A stretch of DNA of 26,911 bases from an uncultured Phycisphaerales bacterium (GTDB taxonomy: Bacteria > Planctomycetota > Phycisphaerae > Sedimentisphaerales > Anaerobacaceae): positions 1-26,911 of the forward strand of contig CALEZT010000108.1 in assembly GCA_937927975.1 (NCBI GenBank), given 5' to 3'. This document shows, piece after piece, positions 9,301 to 15,010 of the stretch. Made by a program: the position numbers and the translations under genes. Each line of letters starts with the position of its first letter. Positions within the stretch are counted from its first letter, which is position 1. The notes under the pieces are model-generated. The model was given only the letters and a program-made list of their open reading frames with translations, did not search any database and was not told the DNA's origin.

Positions 9301-9755
9301 ACCGGCATGTGCGTGGTGTTGCGATGATGGTGGAAGACGCACCACTCGATGCCGCCGGAGACCCAGGCGCCGAGCATGCCGATCAGCGCGGGCTTGACCA
9401 CCTGCTGGCGGTAGAAGATCTCGTAGCCGTTGGTCTTGTCGGTGGCGTACCAGAGCCGCCCGCCGATCTCCGGCAGGATGCACAGCTTGATGTACTCGTT
9501 CTCCAGGTACAGGGCCTTGTAGGTCTGTTCCTGGCGGATGCCGGTGACGCCATCGAGCATGGGATAGGGATAGATTCGCTTCTGGGCGCCCTGGTACGAC
9601 TCGTTCGTGTAGAACCGCGGATTGACGTCGGGCGGGTCCAGCCGGTAGGTCGGCAAGGTCAAAGGCTCCTCCCACACCTTGACGGCAGCCGGCGCCGACC
9701 CAACGAAACAGACGACCAGCAGACACGACAGACGGAAGATTCGCGATGGGGACAT
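6390..9755 (-). CDS. Secreted DUF5107-like protein with long TPR domain
   Basis: 1121 residues. A signal peptide (MSPSRIFRLSCLLVVCFVG, cleavage near APAA at 24) is followed by a DUF5107-like domain at about 40-340. Typical stretches are LPEIGGRLWYATDK, GGIEWCVFHHHR and LYWANVAVHVNDDYQ. This domain is thought to be galactose-mutarotase/aldose-epimerase-like, which suggests carbohydrate binding or processing; I cannot assign catalytic residues. From about 480 to 1110 there are at least a dozen TPR-like helix pairs (for example AHYYLGNLLYEIQPEKAIEC and AMAHRNLGWACYRTKNDVARA). The ATG at 9755 has AAAGGAGT ten bases upstream. It is probably the first gene of the block that continues into the DUF6057-like and PD40/heme genes. 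Annotation of the DUF is from remembered motifs. Confidence 0.85.
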   Translation of the reverse strand: MSPSRIFRLSCLLVVCFVGSAPAAVKVWEEPLTLPTYRLDPPDVNPRFYTNESYQGAQKRIYPYPMLDGVTGIRQEQTYKALYLENEYIKLCILPEIGGRLWYATDKTNGYEIFYRQQVVKPALIGMLGAWVSGGIEWCVFHHHRNTTHMPVDYTLASNPDGSKTIWFGETERRHRMKWLIGVTLRPGSSAIEATVKIFNRTAEPHSILYWANVAVHVNDDYQILFPPSVTAATYHSKNDFAHWPIGSGRYRGVDYQGVDLSWWKNHPEPVSFFAWDLQEDFMGGYDHARQAGTVHVGDHHIVCGAKLWEWSPGQTGRMWDKILTDEDGPYAELMVGAWSDNQPDYSWVAPRETKTFTQVWYPVRDIGGFKNANTQAAVNLEAGEGKARLGFYATSRHRRARAVLQAGDRTLLDKTITIGPESPFVEEVSLPEGTERTDLTASLVTRSGQTLIAYRPVEIVGDPNLPATVKPPVSPKEIATVEELYLTGLRIEQIHNPRVNPFDYYEEALNRDANDVRTNTVVGIGYNRRMMYEKAEEHLRRAAARMTAEYTRTRDGESLYHLAIALRAQGKMDEAYDLLYRASWDYAFRSASYYQLAELSARKGDFAKALEQVSEAIATNTADTRAMNLQAAILTRLDRPREAASVLTKILAEDPLDFLARNELATAQRKFASRGKAEATLRDLESAMRRDLQAYLELATDYMAWGFWDDALAVLTRAARDKTDLAGSSPLVYYYLGYLHEQKGDADLAKQLYDHAVGMPSEYVFPFRAETATVLQAAIAKNPTDARAHYYLGNLLYEIQPEKAIECWERSVAIDGSFAMAHRNLGWACYRTKNDVARAIECYERAVACNGKDPRLLTELDELYELGNVDPVRRLAMLEKHRAVALKRNDSHLRLILAHVLVGKYDEAVDALARTQFHVREGGGEIRDVYVDARLLRGLARLKAGKAKDALADFLAAGEYPENLSVGRPQNEPRAAQFDYYSGCAYEAMGQGQKAQECFAKAAGEATAGGRRGGFRSPEARFYRAMALKKLGRDDEAAGEFDELVKTGVERLTRGEDADFFAKFGEQQTRQVQQASAQYTIGLGCLGKGDVNGALTAFEAASKLNLSHVWARTQAEAVKQ

Positions 9756-9824
9756 GAGACGACGACTCCTTTCTGCACCTCAGTCATCGCGGTCCGGCCC
9801 GACAAGACCCCGACCGCTGTCGGC

Positions 9825-9853
9825 ATCCTACCACAAGCCCGCGCCGGGGACAA
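9825..9853 (-). promoter_or_regulatory. Candidate sigma-70-type promoter for the DUF5107/DUF6057/PD40 block
   Basis: On the minus strand TTGTCC (9848-9853) and TAGGAT (9825-9830) are separated by 17 bases. It lies between the upstream terminator at 9880-9909 and the ATG at 9755, which is where a block-specific promoter is expected. Confidence 0.4.
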
Positions 9854-9879
9854 GCTCGCTGTGATCCCCTGGAAAACGC

Positions 9880-9909
9880 AAAAAGGCTGCAAGCCCTCGG
9901 CCCACAGCC
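9880..9909 (-). terminator. Rho-independent terminator of the PEP-CTERM-type gene
   Basis: On the minus strand GGCTG pairs with CAGCC (9905-9909 with 9885-9889), with an inner GCC/GGC stem and a GAG loop, followed directly by TTTTT (9880-9884) and further T's. It begins 25 bases after the TAG stop at 9935. It should isolate the small gene from the block that starts at 9755. Confidence 0.75.
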
Positions 9910-9934
9910 CTGGAGTCTCTCCAGATCCAAGTGT

Positions 9935-10378
9935 CTACATCATGCCGCGACGACGCATCGAAGCGACCGCCCCCGCGCCCAGGCCGACCAGCAGGATCGC
10001 CGCGGGAGCCGGCACCGGCGGGCCCTCAGGGAAACTCTGCTTGAGGTCGTGCAGCGTGAATCCGCCGTCAGAGCCCTTGGCCATGAGGCCTTCGGTCACG
10101 CCCGGCCGGTCGGCCAGCCGGAAGATCGTCTCCCACGTCAGGGGCTGCCCCGATGAAGTGCCGACGACCATCGCGCCCAGGTGGCCGGCGAAGGAGACCG
10201 AACCGACGCCCGGATCGCCCGCTACAGTTTCCACCAGGGACGGATCCCAGTCCAGACCGTTGGCCTCCACCTGCGGCGGCGCCCAAGGGGGCAGTTCGTC
10301 GAACTCGACGACAATGCCACCCCACGCGGGCATCACGCAGGCCGCGAGAGCCAGCACCATCACCACACTCTTGTTCAT
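9935..10378 (-). CDS. Small PEP-CTERM-type exported protein (VPAP variant)
   Basis: 147 residues. MNKSVVMVLALAACVMPAWG is a signal peptide with cleavage near 20. The mature part (21-120) is short, acidic and matches nothing I know. The C-terminus is a sorting signal: PVPAP (121-125), a hydrophobic helix (126-140) and MRRRGMM. Such signals are cut by exosortase, which is not in this window; the VPAP form instead of VPEP is one I recall from planctomycetes. The frame is open to 10567, but the signal peptide fixes the ATG at 10378, which has AGGGA eight bases upstream. The gene has its own promoter, leader and terminator, so it appears monocistronic. Likely surface, envelope or matrix protein; precise role unknown. 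Confidence 0.8.
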   Translation of the reverse strand: MNKSVVMVLALAACVMPAWGGIVVEFDELPPWAPPQVEANGLDWDPSLVETVAGDPGVGSVSFAGHLGAMVVGTSSGQPLTWETIFRLADRPGVTEGLMAKGSDGGFTLHDLKQSFPEGPPVPAPAAILLVGLGAGAVASMRRRGMM

Positions 10379-10483
10379 TTCTATCCCTGCAACCGACCCA
10401 CCTGCGGACGAACCCGCAGCCCGACCGATCGGCATCCTTACGCGAATTAGCACACTCCCCGACGGCGTCCGAACTCCCTTGCC

Positions 10484-10524
10484 CCGACGCACGTCGGCCT
10501 TTGGCCGTCTTCCCTGGGGAAGAC
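10484..10524 (-). promoter_or_regulatory. Three consecutive hairpins in the leader of the PEP-CTERM-type gene
   Basis: Three perfect stem-loops follow each other: CCGACG-CA-CGTCGG (10484-10497), GGCC-TTT-GGCC (10496-10506) and GTCTTCCC-TG-GGGAAGAC (10507-10524). They lie in the probable 5' untranslated region, about 105-145 bases before the ATG at 10378. They could be a regulatory or stabilising leader. I compared them with the cyclic-di-GMP-I riboswitch core and did not find its conserved positions. Confidence 0.45.
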
Positions 10525-10556
10525 ATGCCCCCCATCCGTTGGTCACGACACACTTG

Positions 10557-10586
10557 TATTGTGCCACTCCGGTGCTCGCTTGTCAA
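10557..10586 (-). promoter_or_regulatory. Candidate promoter of the PEP-CTERM-type gene
   Basis: On the minus strand TTGACA (10581-10586) is followed after 17 bases by CACAAT, or after 18 by ACAATA. The same stretch contains TGGCAC, the -24 half of a sigma-54 promoter, but the matching -12 GC is lacking (GT instead). A sigma-70-type reading is therefore preferred. The leader would be about 170 bases. Confidence 0.5.
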
Positions 10587-10640
10587 GTCCGAAGTGAAAA
10601 TCGTCCGAGCGGGGTCTCCGCAGGCTGTCGGCGAGATCCT

Positions 10641-10703
10641 TCAAGAGGGTCAAGAGTTCACCTTGGCGAACAGGGGTCCCCTTGAACTTCTTGACCTTCT
10701 TGA
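10641..10703. repeat. Imperfect stem-loop repeat, copy A, spanning the primase stop codon
   Basis: Arms TCAAGAGGGTCAAGAGTTCA (10641-10660) and TGAACTTCTTGACCTTCTTG (from 10683) are near-perfect inverted repeats. The element covers the last ~15 codons of the primase-helicase gene and its stop. A related hairpin lies at 13211-13274 on the far side of that gene. Confidence 0.7.
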
Positions 10704-12883
10704 GACACGAACGCAGGGTCGGGGTCTTCGTCCCGCGCCGGCGGCAACGACCAGTACCACGCGGCGTCTTGTCGCTGGCCTTCTTTGCGGGACCGAACGC
10801 CCAGGCCCTGCTTGGCCTGCTTGAGCCTGCGGGGCGCAATCCCTGCTGCCTTGGCCCGCGCGAAGATCTCCGTGCTGGCCACGGGTCCGTCGGTCAGCGC
10901 CGCTTGCAGCCACGACCTCGCTTGGGACAGGGCAGTCTCGCTCGCTGTGCCCGCCTCGTCGCGCTCCTGGCGCAGTCCGTCGTCGGCGCTCATGTTCACG
11001 GGCTCCGACTCCCAGCCGATGGACGCCGGACCGCCCGACTGGCCGGCGATCGTGAACGCCAGGCCCTGGCCCTCGACCGCCAGGTTGTTCTTGCCCGGCA
11101 GCAGCAGACGCCGCGAGGGGTTGTGCGAGTCCCGCGTCACATGCCAGACCGCCCGGGCGATCCCCGTGAAGGCCCGGCTGCCCATCGTTTGGTCGTCCGC
11201 GCTGCCGACCACGCTCTTGCGACGGTGGGCGACCACCAGGACCGCCGGACCGTACACTTCCGCCAGCCGCGCCACCGGGGCCAGGACCGACCGCACCTCG
11301 CTGTCGCGGTGGCTGTCCGTCCCGTTGCCCAGGAACGACCCGATCGGATCCACGACCACCAGGCGGCAATCGGGATGCGCCCGGAGCCCTTCTTCCAGCG
11401 CGGCGGCGTCCCGCAGGGTGAAGAGGGTCTCTCGCGGCGTGCCGTCGGCGTCGATTCGTCGGACGGTCGAGACCAGGTGAATCCGATGCACGTCGGCTCC
11501 GTGCGCGTCCAGACGCGGGCGGATCGTGTCCGCGGGATCGTCCTCGGCACAGATCAGGAGCACCGAGCCGCCGCAGGCGAGGCCGCCGTCGGGCCAGTCC
11601 GATCCGGTCGAGACCCGGGCCGCGATGTCCATCGTGAGGAAGCTCTTGCCCTCGCCGGGCCGGCCGACGAGCATCGTGATGCGCCCCAGGGCGATTCGTC
11701 CGGGCCACAGCCAGCGGACCTCGGTCGGCTCGACGTTCGCCAGGCACTGGAGGACCATCTCCGCCGGCGGCTCGCGACCCGTGGTTCGTGCCTCGTTTGT
11801 AGTGACGCCGTAAGGCGTTGTCTTCTCTCGTTTCGCCTGCGTCGCATCTTCAGGAGGATATGCCCTTACGGGCACACTACAAACCGCTGTCGCCTCGACG
11901 AGCTTCTCCAGGCGCTCGCGGAGCGTCTCGGATTCCGCCGCGTCGCGGCGTTCCAGCCAGTCGTGGAGGTCCTCGCCCGCCTCGATCTCCGGCAACGCCA
12001 CGATCCGCACCGTCGCCGGCGGCTGCAAACCGAGCAGAAGGCTCGCCACCTCGTCGGCGTAGCGGCGGCCCGGGTCGTCGTTGTCCGGCAGGATCACCAC
12101 GTCGCGGCCGGCCAGGGCCCGCCAGTCGGCCTTGGCGGCGCTCTGCGCCCCGTGCGGACTGGTCGTGGCCAGCAGGCCGAGGCTCCATCCCGCGTCGGCG
12201 GCCTTCTCGCCCTCGGTGACGTAGACCCGTTCGTCGCGTCGCTTGAGCAGCTCGACCAGCCGATACAGGGGCCGAGGGGTCGGCATTCCGCCGAGGATCC
12301 AGCCCTCGCGCGTGCGACTGACCGGGCGGATCTGCTTGCCGCCTTCGGCGTCCCAGCGGAGAATCAGACCCGCCTGATCCTCACAATCGTCGTGGTAGAC
12401 CCACGTCCGCGAGACCGGCCCCATCCGTCGCTCCAGTTCCGCAACCGCCTCCTCGGCCGAGGCATAGACCTTCCCCACCCCCGCGCCGGCCGCCGCGATC
12501 CGTGTCAATCCGTGTGAATCCGTGTCGGGTTTCCTCCTCTCTTCCCACAAAACCCCCTTGTCTGTCTCCGCCATCCGCATCGCTCCACGGCCATCCGCGT
12601 CCCTTCTCCTGGTCTCGTCGGGCGGCATCAGGTCGGCCATCGTCAATCCCATCGCCGCGACGATCGCCTCGGGCGTGCAGCCCGCGTAGCAGTGGATCAG
12701 GGCCCGTCCGCCGTCCCCGAGCGTGACCGACAGGCTCGGGTTCGTGTCCGCGTGGGCCGGACAGCAGGCCTTCCACGCCTTCTGCGACGTCCCCGCCGCC
12801 GGCTTGGCCGACGGCAGTCTCGACAACACCAGTTCAAACGGATTCATCGCCCCCCGCTCGCCCGCCACAACTCCACGGCTCAT
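10658..12883 (-). CDS. Orphan primase-helicase: CHC2 zinc finger, TOPRIM and RecA-like ATPase
   Basis: 741 residues of phage/plasmid-type replication protein. Residues 38-80 hold a CHC2-like zinc finger (CPAH at 41-44, HCYAGC at 64-69). Residues 218-310 are TOPRIM-like (TEGEKAAD 223-230, DNDD 267-270). Residues 395-620 are a RepA/AAA_25-type ATPase with Walker A GRPGEGKS (407-414) and Walker B LVVVDP (508-513). The C-terminal region looks winged-helix-like. Together these fit RNA primer synthesis and DNA unwinding. The ATG at 12883 is chosen for GGAGG five bases upstream; ATG at 12847 is possible and the frame is open to 13018. Odd features: residues 334-363 are a repeat element with inverted ends, about 95-131 come from another repeat, and the last ~15 derive from a third. 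No integrase, capsid or plasmid genes are nearby, so it looks like a remnant or a very reduced element. Confidence 0.82.
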   Translation of the reverse strand: MSRGVVAGERGAMNPFELVLSRLPSAKPAAGTSQKAWKACCPAHADTNPSLSVTLGDGGRALIHCYAGCTPEAIVAAMGLTMADLMPPDETRRRDADGRGAMRMAETDKGVLWEERRKPDTDSHGLTRIAAAGAGVGKVYASAEEAVAELERRMGPVSRTWVYHDDCEDQAGLILRWDAEGGKQIRPVSRTREGWILGGMPTPRPLYRLVELLKRRDERVYVTEGEKAADAGWSLGLLATTSPHGAQSAAKADWRALAGRDVVILPDNDDPGRRYADEVASLLLGLQPPATVRIVALPEIEAGEDLHDWLERRDAAESETLRERLEKLVEATAVCSVPVRAYPPEDATQAKREKTTPYGVTTNEARTTGREPPAEMVLQCLANVEPTEVRWLWPGRIALGRITMLVGRPGEGKSFLTMDIAARVSTGSDWPDGGLACGGSVLLICAEDDPADTIRPRLDAHGADVHRIHLVSTVRRIDADGTPRETLFTLRDAAALEEGLRAHPDCRLVVVDPIGSFLGNGTDSHRDSEVRSVLAPVARLAEVYGPAVLVVAHRRKSVVGSADDQTMGSRAFTGIARAVWHVTRDSHNPSRRLLLPGKNNLAVEGQGLAFTIAGQSGGPASIGWESEPVNMSADDGLRQERDEAGTASETALSQARSWLQAALTDGPVASTEIFARAKAAGIAPRRLKQAKQGLGVRSRKEGQRQDAAWYWSLPPARDEDPDPAFVSQEGQEVQGDPCSPR
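11795..11884. mobile_element. MITE-like element copy 1, inserted in frame in the primase-helicase gene
   Basis: A 90-bp unit bounded by perfect 10-bp terminal inverted repeats, GTTTGTAGTG (11795-11804) and CACTACAAAC (11875-11884). The inverted similarity continues inward (CGCCGTAAGG against CCTTACGGG). Its length is a multiple of three and has no stop in the gene's frame, so it adds 30 residues to the linker between TOPRIM and ATPase domains. No clear target-site duplication is visible. A longer relative lies at 14766-14997. Confidence 0.7.
12498..12527. repeat. Three tandem 10-bp repeats inside the primase-helicase gene
   Basis: ATCCGTGTCA, ATCCGTGTGA and ATCCGTGTCG follow one another without spacer. 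On the coding strand they give DTDSHGLTRI, part of a repeat-derived segment at about 12490-12600 between the zinc-finger and TOPRIM domains. I recall this HGLTRI-type repeat as intergenic in planctomycete and related genomes. Confidence 0.7.
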
Positions 12884-12962
12884 GTTCGCCTCCGTCTTGC
12901 GTCTGTTCTTTTGCATCCGGTTTCGGGGCCGCTCACGCTGATGCGTCCCTCTACCCTTGCCC

Positions 12963-13099
12963 GATGTTGCACGAATTTGTCGAAAAATTCGTGTTTTGAG
13001 GAAGGTTGAAATCCACATAACTTCCGTTGCGGCCTGGAGTAAAAAAAATTGTGCGACGAGGCCATTTTGGGGGGTTCAGATGTTGCACGAATTTGTCGA
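12963..13099. repeat. 21-bp direct repeat pair and a palindrome upstream of the primase-helicase gene
   Basis: The same 21 bases, containing TTGCACGAATTTGTCG, occur at 12963-12983 and 13079-13099, 116 bp apart. The first copy is part of a perfect inverted repeat CACGAATTT-N6-AAATTCGTG (12970-12993). The sequence between holds an A8 tract and is less GC-rich than its surroundings. The layout 80-215 bases ahead of a replication gene recalls iterons or an operator, but two copies are too few to be sure. The rest of the gene-free interval 12884-13298 shows only the hairpin at 13211-13274. Confidence 0.6.
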
Positions 13100-13210
13100 T
13101 TCCCACGGCAGCGATGGGCATTCCGAAGCCCGCGAGGCTGCCCGCAGGTGCGGATGGGCGAAGCCTTCCTCGCACCGGCGTTTTCGAGCGAGAAGACGGA
13201 GGCGAGGGTT

Positions 13211-13274
13211 TCAAGAAGTTCAAGAAGGCCAAGAGGCCGCGGGCCTGTACAGGCGGGATTCTTGAACTCCTTGA
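13211..13274. repeat. Imperfect stem-loop repeat, copy B, upstream of the DAHP synthase gene
   Basis: Arms TCAAGAAGTTCAAGAA (13211-13226) and TTCTTGAACTCCTTGA (13259-13274) pair with one mismatch around a GC-rich loop. It is the same family as 10641-10703, and the two lie on either side of the primase-helicase gene. Confidence 0.7.
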
Positions 13275-13298
13275 ACCGGTTGAGTCGGCGACCCGCCC

Positions 13299-13327
13299 TT
13301 GAACGAGACCGGGCTTGAGGGTATACT
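13299..13327 (+). promoter_or_regulatory. Sigma-70-type promoter of the DAHP synthase/chorismate mutase gene
   Basis: TTGAAC (13299-13304) and TATACT (13322-13327) are separated by exactly 17 bases, about 70 bases ahead of the ATG at 13400. This is the best-matching promoter in the window. Confidence 0.6.
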
Positions 13328-13399
13328 TCAGGTCTTACGGGTTGGCGGCCGATCGCGGATCGCAGCCCCCTCCCAAGCCGACTTGTTCGCGGACTGGTT

Positions 13400-14503
13400 A
13401 TGACCGAAGCATTGAAGAAGATCAATCAAGACATCGTTCCCATCACGGAATGGCTCCCCCAGGACCGGGGCGGGGCCGAACCCCTGCCCTGGGTGATCGC
13501 GGGACCGTGCAGCGCCGAGTCGGCCGAGCAGATGCTCGCGACCGCGCGGGGTCTGGCGGGATCGCCGCACGTGAAGGCCTTCCGCGCGGGGATCTGGAAG
13601 CCCAGGACCAGACCCAACTCCTTCGAGGGCATCGGCGCCGAGGGGCTGGACTGGCTGGCGAGGGTCAAGGCCGAAACGGGCCTGCCGACCGCAACCGAGG
13701 TGGCCAACAAGCGACACGTGGAGCTGTGCCTGGAACACGGCGTAGACATCCTCTGGATCGGGGCCCGGACGACGGTCAGCCCGTTCTCGGTGCAGGAGAT
13801 CGCCGAGGCATTGCGCGGCTCGGACATCCCGGTGTTCGTGAAGAACCCGATCAACGCGGAACTGGCCCTGTGGCTGGGCGCGATCGAGCGGCTGCACGCG
13901 GTCGGCGTGCGGAAGCTGGGCGCGATCCATCGCGGGTTCTCCAGCTTCGGCGAAACGCAGTTCCGCAACGACCCGAAGTGGCAGATCCCGATCGAGCTCA
14001 AGCGTCTGCTGCCGGCGCTGCCTTTGATCTGCGACCCCAGCCACATCACCGGAAGCCGCCAGCTCATCGAGCCGGTCTCGCAGATGGCGATGGACCTGGG
14101 CATCCAGGGCCTGATCATCGAGTCGCACATCGATCCCGACCATGCGCTCAGCGACGCCAAGCAGCAGGTGACGCCCGAGGAGCTGTGTCGGATGCTGGAC
14201 CGGCTCAAGGTGCGAAACGCCGGGATCACCGACCGCGAGGTCAAGCGAAAGATCGCCCAGTTCCGCGCCGAGATCAGCCAGGTGGACGTGCGGATCATCC
14301 AGGACCTGGCCGAGCGGATGAGGTGGGTCGACGAGATCGGGCGGCTCAAGCACGAGCACAACATCCCGGTCCTGCAGATCGAGCGATGGGAGAACCTGCT
14401 GGGCGACCACATCGCGCGGGGTCAGAAGGAGGGTCTGGACGGGGAGTTCATCAAGGCCCTGTTCGAGCTGATCCACGCCCAGGCGGTCAAACGGCAGCTC
14501 TGA
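13400..14503 (+). CDS. Bifunctional 3-deoxy-7-phosphoheptulonate (DAHP) synthase / chorismate mutase
   Basis: 367 residues. The N-terminal ~265 are a type I-beta (KDO8P synthase-like) DAHP synthase, which condenses phosphoenolpyruvate with erythrose 4-phosphate in the first step of the shikimate pathway. Seen motifs are GPCSAE (35-40, with metal-ligand Cys37), KPRT/RPNSF (67-75), GART (121-124), KNP (148-150), HRGF (177-180), CDPSHITGSR (211-220) and ESHIDPDHALSDA (241-253). Residues ~270-367 are an AroQ-type chorismate mutase helix bundle, including DEIGRLKHEHNIPVLQIERW. The order DAHP synthase then mutase matches fusions I know from Bacteroidetes; the mutase domain may also serve as a feedback sensor. 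The gene stands alone with its own promoter, and no terminator is evident after it. Gene-symbol use varies for this fusion, so none is given. Confidence 0.93.
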   Translation: MTEALKKINQDIVPITEWLPQDRGGAEPLPWVIAGPCSAESAEQMLATARGLAGSPHVKAFRAGIWKPRTRPNSFEGIGAEGLDWLARVKAETGLPTATEVANKRHVELCLEHGVDILWIGARTTVSPFSVQEIAEALRGSDIPVFVKNPINAELALWLGAIERLHAVGVRKLGAIHRGFSSFGETQFRNDPKWQIPIELKRLLPALPLICDPSHITGSRQLIEPVSQMAMDLGIQGLIIESHIDPDHALSDAKQQVTPEELCRMLDRLKVRNAGITDREVKRKIAQFRAEISQVDVRIIQDLAERMRWVDEIGRLKHEHNIPVLQIERWENLLGDHIARGQKEGLDGEFIKALFELIHAQAVKRQL

Positions 14504-14765
14504 CGACGCGAGGCATCCCGCCGGTCTGTCATTCCTGCACGAAACCTGATCGGCAAGAAGACACCGGTCATTCTCCGTCAACCGTCCCGCAGAATCCGTA
14601 CAACCTCTCATCTCGCCGGAATCTGCGTGAATGGGTGATGTGGGCTCAGAACACCTACGCAAAGACCCGCAAGAAAACGTGGTCTTCAGAAGGCGCGGCA
14701 CAGAATCCGGCACAGTTGAGAATCAGCGTCTCCCTGCCGACACTGATCTTGCCCTGATCGTGACC

Positions 14766-14997
14766 GTTTCGCAGTAACGCCGCAAGGCGTTTTCTTCACA
14801 GTCCCGGGCCGGCAAATTGGCTTCGTTTCACGCCCCGTCCCACCGGCGATGGCGGCGCCTGCCCCCCTTCTCGAACAGCGGTTGCCGTCGATTCGCACAC
14901 CCAAGAATTGGCTTTGTTCTGCACGTTCAGCCCCACTCCGACTGAACACTTGACACTTCGAACTTCCCCGATACTCCCTGACGGGCGCACTACGAAC
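14766..14997. mobile_element. MITE-like element copy 2, intergenic
   Basis: The left end GTTTCGCAGTAACGCCGCAA and the right end CGGGCGCACTACGAAC match the two ends of the 90-bp element at 11795-11884, in inverted orientation to each other. At 232 bp it is longer, its interior carrying two copies of AATTGGCTT(T/C)GTT (14815-14828 and 14906-14918), which read as KQSQF/NKANS-like runs on the minus strand. No transposase frame is visible, so it would be non-autonomous. The rest of the gene-free stretch 14504-15010 shows nothing recognisable. Confidence 0.6.
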
Positions 14998-15010
14998 GGG
15001 TCGCCCTGGA

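Noticed and set aside
10484..10550. Cyclic-di-GMP-I riboswitch in the PEP-CTERM leader
   Set aside because: The hairpins are simple perfect stems and the conserved core bases of that riboswitch could not be matched.
10379..10567. N-terminal extension of the PEP-CTERM-type protein
   Set aside because: It would place 63 Arg/Gly-rich residues before a clear signal peptide, and covers the probable leader RNA.
4332..10685. A 2117-codon plus-strand open frame
   Set aside because: It is antisense to three clear minus-strand genes and the PEP-CTERM-type gene, has Arg/Gly/Val-rich composition without domains, and follows from high GC at third positions.
12498..12527. Tandem 10-bp repeats as a CRISPR or origin iteron array
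   Set aside because: Units are too short, have no spacers and lie within a coding frame.
12884..13425. Several short frames upstream of the primase-helicase gene on both strands
   Set aside because: They run over repeats and the DAHP synthase promoter, lack ribosome sites and show no recognisable domain.
14686..14949. 87-codon minus-strand frame and overlapping short frames
   Set aside because: The sequence is the interior of the MITE-like element with KQSQF/NKANS-type repeats; no ribosome site and no protein-like composition.
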